Shown here: in pieces, positions 1 through 6,576 of the stretch
Numbering within the stretch: position 1 is the first letter of the stretch
How the letters are laid out: every line of letters starts with the position of its first letter
Assembly (NCBI GenBank): GCA_023253795.1
Contig: JALRFG010000110.1
Span: 1-6,576, forward strand
Origin: Methylocystis sp.
GTDB taxonomy: Bacteria; Pseudomonadota; Alphaproteobacteria; Rhizobiales; Beijerinckiaceae
DNA: 6,576 nucleotides
Direction of reading: 5' to 3'
Translations under genes and position numbers: made by a program
Notes under the pieces: model-generated
Database searches by the model: none
What the model saw: only the letters and a program-made list of their open reading frames with translations
Told to the model about the DNA's origin: nothing

Positions 1-721
1 GGTAGAATTCGCCGGGCGAACGATCAGCGCGGGCGTCCTCGTCGCGGAAGCAGGGCGCGATCTGGAAATAGCGGTCGAAGCCGGCGACCATCAGCAATTG
101 CTTGAACTGCTGCGGCGCCTGCGGCAGCGCATAGAACTTGCCGGGATGCAGGCGCGATGGCACGAGGAAGTCGCGCGCGCCCTCCGGGCTCGACGCCGTC
201 AGGATCGGCGTCTGGAACTCAAAGAAACCGCCCTGCTTCATGCGATTGCGGATTGAATCGATAATCCGGCCGCGCAGCATGATGTTGGCGTGCAGCTTCT
301 CGCGGCGCAGATCGAGGAAGCGATATTTAAGACGCGTGTCCTCGGGATAATTCTGGTCGCCAAACACCGGCAGCGGCAGTTCGTCAGCGCGACCCAGCAC
401 CTCGATGTCGGCGACGTAAATTTCGATCTGGCCGGTCGGCATTTCGGCGTTTTCGGTGCCGGCGGGGCGCTTGCGGACTTCACCATCGAGGCGAATGACC
501 CATTCCGAGCGTAATTTTTCCGCCGGCGCGAAAGCCGGCGAATCCGGATCGATCACGCATTGCGTCAGACCATAATGATCGCGCAGATCGATGAACAACA
601 CGCCGCCATGGTCGCGAATGCGGTGACACCAGCCGGAGAGCCGGATTTTCTGCCCGACGAGGGCTTCGTTGGGTTCTCCGCAGTTGTGCGAACGATAGCG
701 ATGCATGGGTCGCTGAGACAT
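1..721 (-). CDS. aspS: Aspartyl-tRNA synthetase, N-terminal part, cut by the contig edge
   Basis: Class IIb aminoacyl-tRNA synthetase that charges tRNA with aspartate in the cytoplasm. The minus strand is open from 721 to base 1 (240 codons; the bacterial family is about 590). Seen in order: an OB-fold anticodon-binding domain (about residues 20-115, with GWCHRIRDHGG and FIDLRDHYG), the linker LKYRFLDLRRE, then the start of the catalytic domain with the flipping-loop motif TASSPEGARDFLVPSR, the stretch FYALPQAPQQFKQLLMVAGF, and motif 2 FRDEDARADR followed by SPGEFY. The C-terminal half, including the bacterial insertion domain and motif 3, lies outside. Start choice: ATG at 721 has a purine-rich GAAAGAGA just upstream (732-725); ATG at 706 gives the MHRYRSH start common in alphaproteobacterial homologues but has no visible ribosome binding site. 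His38 and Gly88 (721 numbering) are the residues typical of non-discriminating AspRS. It is divergent from ppdK. Identity is very secure; the exact start is not. Confidence 0.96.
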   Translation of the reverse strand, partial: MSQRPMHRYRSHNCGEPNEALVGQKIRLSGWCHRIRDHGGVLFIDLRDHYGLTQCVIDPDSPAFAPAEKLRSEWVIRLDGEVRKRPAGTENAEMPTGQIEIYVADIEVLGRADELPLPVFGDQNYPEDTRLKYRFLDLRREKLHANIMLRGRIIDSIRNRMKQGGFFEFQTPILTASSPEGARDFLVPSRLHPGKFYALPQAPQQFKQLLMVAGFDRYFQIAPCFRDEDARADRSPGEFY

Positions 722-798
722 GGGTCTCTTTCGGTTGGAAATCAGGGAGGGCCGAAGAAATCCGGCGGCGTCGGCAAGAAAAAGCGCGATGGGCGCCC

Positions 799-817
799 CG
801 GAGTCAAGCCGACTCCG
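799..817. repeat. Perfect 7-5-7 inverted repeat with two GANTC sites
   Basis: CGGAGTC, five bases AAGCC, then GACTCCG. Both arms contain a GANTC (801-805 and 811-815), the target of the alphaproteobacterial cell-cycle methylase CcrM. On the minus strand the left arm overlaps TTGACT (807-802), a possible -35 box for aspS, although the bases 16-18 downstream (around CTTTTT) are a poor -10. It lies in the non-coding gap between divergent aspS and ppdK. It could be an operator, a methylation-sensitive control site, or chance in GC-rich DNA. The symmetry is seen; the function is inference. Confidence 0.4.
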
Positions 818-872
818 CCCTGTTCCGCGCCAATCCCGTAAATGTCGACGGCAGAGCCGCGCATCAACGACT

Positions 873-901
873 GCGACCTTTGCAAAAGAAAATGCTATAA
901 A
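873..901 (+). promoter_or_regulatory. Candidate sigma70-like promoter for ppdK-yjbQ
   Basis: A TATAAA box (896-901, five of six consensus positions) stands 17 bases after GCGACC (873-878, which keeps the GAC core of TTGACA). The spacer (879-895) is locally A-rich in an otherwise GC-rich region. Transcription would start near 908, giving a leader of about 65 bases before the ppdK ATG. The spacing is ideal, but the -35 match is only three of six. The rest of the 722-973 gap shows no RNA gene or convincing small ORF. Confidence 0.35.
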
Positions 902-973
902 GCCTCCCAGTGGCCATAAGCGCGCCCGGAAAACGCCCACCGGCGGGTTCCGACAACCGGAAAAAGACGCGAC

Positions 974-3652
974 ATGACGAAATGGGTCTACAGCTTCGGC
1001 GCGGGAAAAGCCGAAGGCGCTGGATCAATGAAGGAGTTGCTCGGCGGCAAGGGGGCCAATCTCGCCGAAATGTCGGCCATCGGCCTGCCGGTGCCGCCCG
1101 GCTTCACGATCACCACCGCCGTCTGCGCCCATTTCTACGCCAATGGCCATGGTTTCCCGGCCACCCTCGCCAAACAGGTCGACGCCGCGCTGAAAGAGAC
1201 CGGCCGTCTCGCCGGCCACGCCTTCGACGATCCGGAATGGCCGCTGCTCGTCTCGGTGCGTTCCGGCGCCCGCGCCTCCATGCCCGGCATGATGGATACG
1301 GTGCTCAACCTTGGCCTCAACGATGAAACGGTCGAGCGTCTCGCCCGCTTCTCGGGCGACGACCGTTTCGCCTGGGATTGCTATCGCCGCTTCATCGAAA
1401 TGTATTCCTCCGTCGTGCTCGGCGTCGAGCATCATCTCTTCGAGGACGCGCTCGATGAGATGAAGGACGCTCGCGGCCTGTCGCTCGACACGCAGCTGAC
1501 CGCCGATGATCTGCGCGCCGCCGTCGTCGCCTTCAAGAGCATCGTCGAGGCGCACGCCGGCGACGCCTTTCCGCAAGATCCGCGCGACCAGCTCTGGGGC
1601 GCGATCCGGGCGGTGTTCTCCTCCTGGATGAACCACCGCGCCATCGTCTATCGGCATCTGCACAATATTCCAGACGACTGGGGCACCGCCGTCACCGTTC
1701 AGGCGATGGTGTTCGGCAATATGGGCGCACAATCGGCGTCCGGCGTCGCCTTCACTCGCAATCCCTCAACCGGGGTGCGCGAACTCTACGGCGAATATCT
1801 GAACAACGCGCAGGGCGAGGACGTTGTCGCCGGCCTGCGCACGCCGCAGCCGCTGACCGAAGTCGCCAGCCGCGCCTCGCGCGGCGAAAACAGCTCGCTC
1901 GAAGCGACCATGCCGACCGTCTTCGCCGAGTTTCGCGCCTGCGCCGAAAAGCTCGAACGCCATTACCGCGACATGCAGGACATGGAGTTCACCATCGAGC
2001 GCGGCAAACTCTGGATGCTGCAAACCCGCACCGGCAAACGCACCGCGCGCGCGGCGCTGAAGCTCGCCGTCGATATGGCGAAAGAAGAATTGATCAGCCG
2101 CGACGAAGCGCTGCTGCGCGTCGAACCGACATCGCTCGAACAATTGCTGCATCCGACCATCGATCCCGCCGCCAAGCGCGAAATCATCGCCACCGGCCTG
2201 CCCGCTTCGCCCGGCGCCGCTTTCGGCGAAATTGTCTTCAATCCGGAAGAAGCGGAAACGCTCGGCGCCGCCGGCCGCAAGGTGATCCTTGTGCGCACCG
2301 AAACGAGCCCCGAAGACATTGGCGGCATGCATGCGGCGGAAGGCGTGCTGACGGCGCGCGGCGGCATGACCTCGCACGCCGCCGTCGTCGCGCGCGGCAT
2401 GGGCAAGCCCTGCGTCACCGGCGCCGGCGCGGTGCGCATCGATTACGAAGATCAGAGCTTCACGGTAGCCGGCCGACGCTTTGTGAAGGGCGACCGCATC
2501 ACCATTGACGGCTCGGCCGGTCAGGTGATCGCCGGCGAAGTGAAAATGCAGCGCCCCGAACTCACCGGCGAATTCGCTATTCTGCTGGAGTGGGCTGACG
2601 AAAAACGTCGTCTGAAAGTGCGCGCCAACGCCGAGACGCCCGCCGACGCGCGCGCCGCGCGTCGTTTCGGCGCCGAGGGCATCGGCCTCGCCCGCACCGA
2701 GCATATGTTCTTCGAAGGCGAACGCATCCTCGCAGTGCGCGAGATGATCCTCGCCGACGACTCCGAAGGCCGTCGCGCCGCGCTTGAAAAACTCTTGCCG
2801 ATCCAGCGCGAGGATTTCAGAAATCTCTTCGAGATCATGTCCGGCCTGCCGGTGACGATCCGTCTGCTCGATCCGCCGCTGCATGAATTCCTGCCGCATT
2901 CGGACAGCGAGATCGCCACCGTCGCCAAAGCGATGGGCGCCGATCCGGTCAAGCTGCGCCGCCGCGCGCTTCAGCTTGCCGAATTCAATCCGATGCTGGG
3001 CTTCCGCGGCGTGCGTCTCGCCGTCGTCTTCCCCGAGATCGTCGACATGCAGGCGCGCGCGATTTTCGAGGCGGCGATTGAAGCCAGCCTGAGCACCGGC
3101 GCGCCGGCGCAAATCGAAATCATGGCGCCGCTGGTGTTCGCCCGCGCCGAACTCGACATCGTCAAAGCGCGGGTCGAAGCGATGGCGAAGCTGGTCGAAA
3201 ATGAAACCGGCATGCGCCCGCGCTATCATGTCGGCACGATGATCGAATTGCCGCGCGCCGCGCTGCGCGCCGGCGAGATCGCGCCCTCGGCGGATTTCTT
3301 CTCTTTCGGCACCAACGACCTCACCCAGACGACACTCGGCATTTCGCGCGACGATTCCGGCTCGTTCCTCGGCGTCTATGTCGAAAAAGGCCTGCTGCCC
3401 GCCGATCCTTTCGTCAGCATTGATCAGGAAGGCGTCGGCGAACTCATCGCCATCGGTTGCCAGCGCGCCCGTGCAGCGCGGCCCGATGTGGCGCTCGGCG
3501 TCTGCGGCGAACACGCCGGCAATCCACCCTCGGTCGCCTTCTTCGAGAAGGTCGGAATCGATTACATCTCCTGCTCGCCGTTCCGCGTGCCGATCGCACG
3601 ACTGGCGGCGGCGCAGGCGGCGCTCGGCGGCGCAACTGACGCCACGGTGTAA
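974..3652 (+). CDS. ppdK: Pyruvate, phosphate dikinase (PPDK)
   Basis: Cytoplasmic enzyme interconverting pyruvate + ATP + Pi and phosphoenolpyruvate + AMP + PPi. The 892 residues are near the family norm (874 in Clostridium symbiosum) and all three domains are intact. N-terminal ATP-binding domain (about 1-355): GGKGANLAEM with Lys26, SVRSGARASMPGMMDT with Arg97, and MQDMEF with Asp336 and Glu338, then Gln350 and Arg352. Central phosphohistidine domain (about 400-520): GGMTSHAAVVARGMGKPC, with catalytic His468 and the neighbouring Thr466 that the PDRP regulatory kinase/phosphatase modifies in other species. C-terminal TIM-barrel (about 545-885): Arg574, Arg630, Glu758, Asn781 in GTNDLTQ, and the acid/base Cys844 in GVCGEHAGNP. 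The positions keep constant offsets from the C. symbiosum active-site residues as I recall them, so the enzyme should be active. GGAAAAAG (959-966) is a weak ribosome binding site before the ATG. No PDRP gene is visible beside it. Probably co-transcribed with yjbQ. Confidence 0.98.
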   Translation: MTKWVYSFGAGKAEGAGSMKELLGGKGANLAEMSAIGLPVPPGFTITTAVCAHFYANGHGFPATLAKQVDAALKETGRLAGHAFDDPEWPLLVSVRSGARASMPGMMDTVLNLGLNDETVERLARFSGDDRFAWDCYRRFIEMYSSVVLGVEHHLFEDALDEMKDARGLSLDTQLTADDLRAAVVAFKSIVEAHAGDAFPQDPRDQLWGAIRAVFSSWMNHRAIVYRHLHNIPDDWGTAVTVQAMVFGNMGAQSASGVAFTRNPSTGVRELYGEYLNNAQGEDVVAGLRTPQPLTEVASRASRGENSSLEATMPTVFAEFRACAEKLERHYRDMQDMEFTIERGKLWMLQTRTGKRTARAALKLAVDMAKEELISRDEALLRVEPTSLEQLLHPTIDPAAKREIIATGLPASPGAAFGEIVFNPEEAETLGAAGRKVILVRTETSPEDIGGMHAAEGVLTARGGMTSHAAVVARGMGKPCVTGAGAVRIDYEDQSFTVAGRRFVKGDRITIDGSAGQVIAGEVKMQRPELTGEFAILLEWADEKRRLKVRANAETPADARAARRFGAEGIGLARTEHMFFEGERILAVREMILADDSEGRRAALEKLLPIQREDFRNLFEIMSGLPVTIRLLDPPLHEFLPHSDSEIATVAKAMGADPVKLRRRALQLAEFNPMLGFRGVRLAVVFPEIVDMQARAIFEAAIEASLSTGAPAQIEIMAPLVFARAELDIVKARVEAMAKLVENETGMRPRYHVGTMIELPRAALRAGEIAPSADFFSFGTNDLTQTTLGISRDDSGSFLGVYVEKGLLPADPFVSIDQEGVGELIAIGCQRARAARPDVALGVCGEHAGNPPSVAFFEKVGIDYISCSPFRVPIARLAAAQAALGGATDATV

Positions 3653-3660
3653 CGCCGGCG

Positions 3661-4077
3661 ATGCAGCAGGCGACACGACGGTTGCGCGTCGAAACCGGCG
3701 GACGCGGTTTTTACGAGATCACGGCGAGCGTCGCCGATTTTCTCCGCAGCGCGCGCATCGACACGGGGTTGCTGACGGTCTTCTGCCGCCACACATCGGC
3801 GTCGCTGTCGATCACCGAAAACGCCGATCCCAATGTGCTGCGCGATCTGGAGACGTTTCTGGCGCGGATCGCGCCGGAAGGCGCCGCCTATGTTCACGAC
3901 GATGAAGGACCGGACGACATGCCGGCGCATATTCGCGCGGCGCTGACGCAAACGCAGTTGTCGATCCCCGTCATTGGCGGCGCAGCGGCGCTTGGAACAT
4001 GGCAAGGCGTGTTTCTGCTGGAGCATCGCCGCCATCCACATCGCCGCGACATCGTCCTGCATCTGATCGGCGAATAG
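3661..4077 (+). CDS. yjbQ: YjbQ / UPF0047 family protein
   Basis: Small cytoplasmic protein of 138 residues, matching the usual 130-140 of the family. Family hallmarks are all present: RGFYEIT near the start, RHTSASLSITENADPNVLRDLE (His44), YVHDDEGPDDMPAHI (His79, His90), and LGTWQGVFLLEHRRHPHRR (Glu121-His122-Arg123). The conserved histidines form a putative metal or ligand site. E. coli YjbQ can replace thiamine-phosphate synthase (ThiE) weakly, so databases call it secondary thiamine-phosphate synthase, but the physiological reaction is not settled and no thiamine gene is nearby. The ATG lies 8 bases after the ppdK stop with no strong ribosome binding site, which suggests translational coupling in one operon. 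No terminator hairpin is evident in the following 72 bases. The family call is secure; the function is not. Confidence 0.95.
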   Translation: MQQATRRLRVETGGRGFYEITASVADFLRSARIDTGLLTVFCRHTSASLSITENADPNVLRDLETFLARIAPEGAAYVHDDEGPDDMPAHIRAALTQTQLSIPVIGGAAALGTWQGVFLLEHRRHPHRRDIVLHLIGE

Positions 4078-4149
4078 GCCGCCGACTGACCCATTCTGGC
4101 ACGCTTCGAGGCGCTCCCCGGCAACGGTTCCGAAAGCCTGTGATGGCTA

Positions 4150-5538
4150 ATGTCGCGTTTACCCTGTCGGTATGGTGTAATGCGTCCTCGTTCCAAATCG
4201 CGTCTGGTTTCCCGCGTCGTCCCGACTTGGGCGCTCGCCACGCTTGCGCCATGGGCGCTGGGCGTCGGCGTGCTCGTCTCGTTTACCGCCGACGCCGGGC
4301 AGGATTCCGCCACCGACTGGAATGTTGCGCCGCTCACTGCGCGCGTGCGCCTCGCCGCCGCGCAATCGGACGCCAGCTTCGCCGATGCCGTAGCCGGCGG
4401 TAAAACCATGCCCGCCGAACCACTCACGCCGATTCAGACTGCGCGACTTGAGATCGGCGCCGCTGAGGAATTAACCGCAGATCCCGACGAAAGCGCGCCG
4501 CGCGCCGAACTCAAGGCCGATGCGCCGGCTTTTCCCGCCGTCGACCGCACCAATAAAGGCGATCCGCTGATCGCCATCCGTCCGTCCTATGAAACGCGGC
4601 GCGTGACGCCGGAGCCGCCGCCCGCGTCATTGGGCATCGTCGAACCTTCTGAACTGTCATTTGAAATGGGCGGCGCCGCGAAAGAACCCACCGTGGCGCT
4701 GGCGCCGCGCGCCGTCATGCCGGCGGGCGATGAACCCGACGTCGCGACGCAAACCCCGACACCGGCGGCGCCGCCGCCCGCCACAACGCGCAAGACGGCC
4801 GCGATCGCTTCGCCGACGCAAAAGGGCCCATCGAGCACGTCGCCCGGCAGCTCACCCACCACCGCGCCGGATGCGACGCCCGGCAGCGCTGCAAGCGGCG
4901 CTTCACGCGCCGTGCGCGCCGACGCCAATGTCGTTCAGGATATTTACGACCGCGCCCAGCATGGCGCGACGCCGCGCGTCTCGCGCGCCATTGCGCTCAG
5001 CTCGTCGACGCCGGCGCAGCCCGATCTGACGCCGATTGAGGTATCCTCATTCCCCGGCGCAACGCTGGCGCTGAGCCACGAATCGCGCGGCGCCAAACGG
5101 GATTACGCAACATCGATCAGCCCCGAGAAACTCGACCGCGAGAAACGCTGCCTCGCCGAGGCGGTCTATTTCGAATCCCGCAGCGAGCCGGAAGAAGGTC
5201 AGGCGGCGGTGGCGCAGGTCGTGCTCAACCGTGTGCAGAGCGGCCTTTATCCCTCAACCATTTGCGGCGTCGTTTATCAGAACCGCAGCCATTACAAGGC
5301 CTGCCAATTCTCCTTCGCCTGCGAAGGCCGCTCGCTGCGGATCACCGAACGCGAGTCCTGGGCGACCGCCGTACGCATCGCCAATGAGGTGATGGATGGC
5401 CGCACCTATATTTCTGATGTCGGCCGCTCGACGCATTACCATACCGATTATGTCCATCCGCGCTGGGCGCGCGCCCTCACCAAAATGGACGTGATCGGCC
5501 GGCACATCTTCTACAAGTTGAAGCCGGGACAAACATAA
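4150..5538 (+). CDS. SleB/CwlJ-type cell wall hydrolase with N-terminal membrane anchor and long disordered linker
   Basis: Predicted peptidoglycan hydrolase acting in the periplasm. Three parts are visible (462 residues from the ATG at 4150). First, a basic start (RPRSKSRLVSR) followed by one hydrophobic segment at about 27-47, a signal anchor or signal peptide. Second, a low-complexity Ala/Pro/Ser/Thr linker at about 50-315, densest at 150-250 (for example PTPAAPPPATT), probably disordered. Third, a Hydrolase_2 (SleB) domain at about 330-456: CLAEAVYFESRSEPEEGQAA with the conserved Glu342, VAQVVLNRV, CQFSFACEG with two cysteines (385, 391), and STHYHTDYVHPRWA. SleB and CwlJ were named for spore germination in Bacillus, but the domain is widespread in non-sporulating Alphaproteobacteria, where its role is presumably wall remodelling. 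The start is uncertain: ATG at 4180 gives MRPRSKSRL, which places the basic residues at the N-terminus as is usual before an anchor; neither start has a good ribosome binding site. The domain call is strong; substrate bond and role are inferred. Confidence 0.93.
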   Translation: MSRLPCRYGVMRPRSKSRLVSRVVPTWALATLAPWALGVGVLVSFTADAGQDSATDWNVAPLTARVRLAAAQSDASFADAVAGGKTMPAEPLTPIQTARLEIGAAEELTADPDESAPRAELKADAPAFPAVDRTNKGDPLIAIRPSYETRRVTPEPPPASLGIVEPSELSFEMGGAAKEPTVALAPRAVMPAGDEPDVATQTPTPAAPPPATTRKTAAIASPTQKGPSSTSPGSSPTTAPDATPGSAASGASRAVRADANVVQDIYDRAQHGATPRVSRAIALSSSTPAQPDLTPIEVSSFPGATLALSHESRGAKRDYATSISPEKLDREKRCLAEAVYFESRSEPEEGQAAVAQVVLNRVQSGLYPSTICGVVYQNRSHYKACQFSFACEGRSLRITERESWATAVRIANEVMDGRTYISDVGRSTHYHTDYVHPRWARALTKMDVIGRHIFYKLKPGQT

Positions 5539-5633
5539 CAACCTGCGCGCGCATTTTACGACGCTTCCTCCAATAATTCGCAGGCCGCTTTCACGTCTTT
5601 TCATCTTTAGCCTTCGACCGCGCTGATCGACGC

Positions 5634-5638
5634 GGGAG
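5634..5638 (+). promoter_or_regulatory. Shine-Dalgarno GGGAG that decides the comEC TTG start
   Basis: GGGAG lies 8 bases before the TTG at 5647. The reading frame is closed upstream by TAG at 5608-5610 and no in-frame ATG or GTG occurs between that stop and the TTG, so this site supports TTG as the initiation codon. A second partial match, AGGA at 5641-5644, is too close to the codon. Confidence 0.6.
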
Positions 5639-5646
5639 ACAGGATT

Positions 5647-6545
5647 TTGAACGGGGCGACGCGCCTTGTCGCACAGATCGGACGCGCCGTTGTCGCAGAT
5701 GGCGCAGGTCGGCTGGCGCCGCGCACAAGACAACTGATCGCGCTTTATCGCGCCGCGCTGGCGGAAGAGACCGCGCTGCGTCGACCATTTTTGTGGCGCA
5801 CGGTCGCCGCTGGAGCCGGCGTCGCGCTTTATTTCGCCGCCGCGCGCGAGCCGCCATTGACGCTTTGCGTCGCGCTGCTGTGCGCCGGCGCGCTGCTAGT
5901 ATTCATAACCCGGACGCACCCGCGCGCGCAGGCGTTGTTTCTGGCGCTGACGTTCATCGCTTTCGGTTTCACCTGCGGCACCTGGCGCACGGCGCGCGTC
6001 ATGGCCCCAATCGTTTCGCGCGTTGGCGTTGGCGAATTGACCGGCTTTGTCGAGGAGATCGATCCCCGCCGAAACGGCGCGCGTTTCATCCTGCGCGTCG
6101 CCAGCGCCGAAGGTCTGCCGGACAATGTCACGCCTGTGCGCGTGCGGCTCACCATGCGCGACGATCCCGCTTTTTTGGCAGGAGATTTTATCGCGCTGAA
6201 AGCGCGACTGATGCCGCCGGCGCGCGCAGCATTGCCGGGCGGCTATGATTTTGCGCGCGACGCATTCTTTGTCCGGCTCGGCGGCGTCGGCAGCGCATTG
6301 GGCAAAATCGACATCATGCCGCCGCCTGATCCGGCGCCGCTTGATTTGCGCTTCTTCGCAGCAATCGACCGGTTACGTAATCAACTGTCGCATCGTGTCT
6401 ATCACGCGATTGGCGATGACGCTGGTGCGATTGCGGCGGCGATGGTCGCCGGTAAACGCGATTTCCTCTCGCCGGACGCTCGCGCGCTGATCCGCCGGGC
6501 CGGTATTTTTCACATCATCACCATCTCTGGCGTGCAGATGACGCT
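5647..6545 (+). CDS. comEC: ComEC/Rec2-family competence membrane protein, N-terminal part, cut at the contig end
   Basis: Inner-membrane protein of the family that forms the channel for single-stranded DNA during natural transformation. 299 codons appear genuine; full-length alphaproteobacterial members are usually about 700 or more. A basic N-terminus is followed by hydrophobic segments at about 52-66, 70-88 and 96-112, ending in FGFTCGTWRTARVMAP, then a soluble DUF4131/OB-like part (about 125-235, with GELTGFVEEIDPRRNGARF and LPGGYDFARDAFF). The Competence domain begins with AAAMVAGKRDFLSPDARALIRRAG and IFHIITISGVQM, a strong ComEC signature. The multi-helix core and any C-terminal metallo-beta-lactamase-like domain are missing. 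The start is TTG, supported by GGGAG at 5634-5638. The frame stays open to 6576, but from 6546 it translates adapter sequence (LDRKSTRLNSS), not protein. Many bacteria with comEC are not known to be competent, so DNA uptake here is inference. It lies 108 bases after the hydrolase, with no obvious terminator. Confidence 0.93.
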
Positions 6546-6576
6546 AGATCGGAAGAGCACACGTCTGAACTCCAGT
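6546..6576 (+). other. Illumina TruSeq adapter left on the contig end (artefact)
   Basis: The last 31 bases begin AGATCGGAAGAGCACACGTC and continue TGAACTCCAGT, identical to the start of the standard TruSeq read-1 3' adapter. In the comEC frame they translate to a string containing RKSTRLNSS, a recognised contaminant peptide in protein databases. These bases are not part of the organism, and the true contig ends at about 6545. Confidence 0.98.

Noticed and set aside
138..514. Short plus-strand open frames over the first 500 bases
   Set aside because: They overlap the clear aspS coding frame on the minus strand, and their translations have no recognisable motifs.
521..540. Perfect hairpin CGCCGGC, 6-base loop, GCCGGCG next to a run of T
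   Set aside because: It lies inside aspS, encoding part of SPAFAPAEK. On neither strand does a T-run follow the stem (on the plus strand the T-run precedes it; on the minus strand it reads as A), so it is not an intrinsic terminator.
722..973. Possible small genes or an RNA gene in the divergent gap, including plus-strand frames starting at 560, 720 and 910
   Set aside because: The frames are Arg/Pro/Ser-rich, overlap aspS or ppdK, and lack good ribosome binding sites. No tRNA-like fold or riboswitch motif was recognised.
1766..3676. A 636-codon open frame on the minus strand opposite ppdK, and a 235-codon one at 1025-1732
   Set aside because: Both lie wholly or almost wholly antisense to ppdK, whose active-site residues are all conserved. 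Their translations are Arg/Ala/Gly/Asp-rich with no recognisable family. Long antisense frames are expected in GC-rich codon-biased genes.
4097..4113. TGGCACG resembling the -24 element of a sigma54 promoter before the hydrolase gene
   Set aside because: The matching -12 element (TTGC) is absent at the required spacing.
5572..5577. AATAAT as a -10 box for comEC
   Set aside because: Nothing resembling a -35 element lies 16-18 bases upstream (GCGCAT), so no promoter is called.
5542..5584. CCTGCG and CGCAGG inverted repeat after the hydrolase stop
   Set aside because: Only six pairs with a 31-base loop and no following T-run; expected by chance in GC-rich sequence and not a credible terminator.

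Overview
This 6,576-base window is almost certainly a whole short draft or metagenomic contig from a high-GC alphaproteobacterium, probably of the order Hyphomicrobiales (Rhizobiales). The reasons are the GC-rich codon use, an AspRS with the alphaproteobacterial MHRYRSH start and SPGEFY motif, a bacterial-type PPDK, and a SleB-like hydrolase with a long low-complexity linker. The order is an inference. Both ends cut through genes. The right end runs directly into an Illumina TruSeq adapter, so its last 31 bases are not genomic.

Layout. Positions 721 to 1 (minus strand) carry the N-terminal 240 codons of aspS, encoding aspartyl-tRNA synthetase. A divergent intergenic region of 252 bases (722-973) holds a 7-5-7 inverted repeat with two GANTC sites and one plausible sigma70-like promoter for the rightward genes. 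Rightward come ppdK (974-3652, pyruvate phosphate dikinase, complete and with all catalytic residues), yjbQ (3661-4077, UPF0047 family, 8 bases after ppdK), a SleB/CwlJ-type cell wall hydrolase (4150-5538), and the first 299 codons of a ComEC/Rec2-family membrane protein starting at a TTG at 5647.

How the genes relate. ppdK and yjbQ look co-transcribed. The hydrolase and comEC follow on the same strand after 72 and 108 bases without a clear terminator, so read-through is possible. The genes do not form one pathway: aspS serves translation, PPDK interconverts pyruvate and PEP, YjbQ has no settled physiological role, the hydrolase acts on peptidoglycan outside the inner membrane, and ComEC is an inner-membrane DNA-uptake channel family member.

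I found no mobile element, CRISPR array, RNA gene or evidence of a new multi-gene system. The points most worth a second look are the adapter read-through that gives comEC a false C-terminus, the AspRS residues that predict a non-discriminating enzyme (and so the indirect Asn-tRNA route), and the methylation-site inverted repeat between aspS and ppdK.
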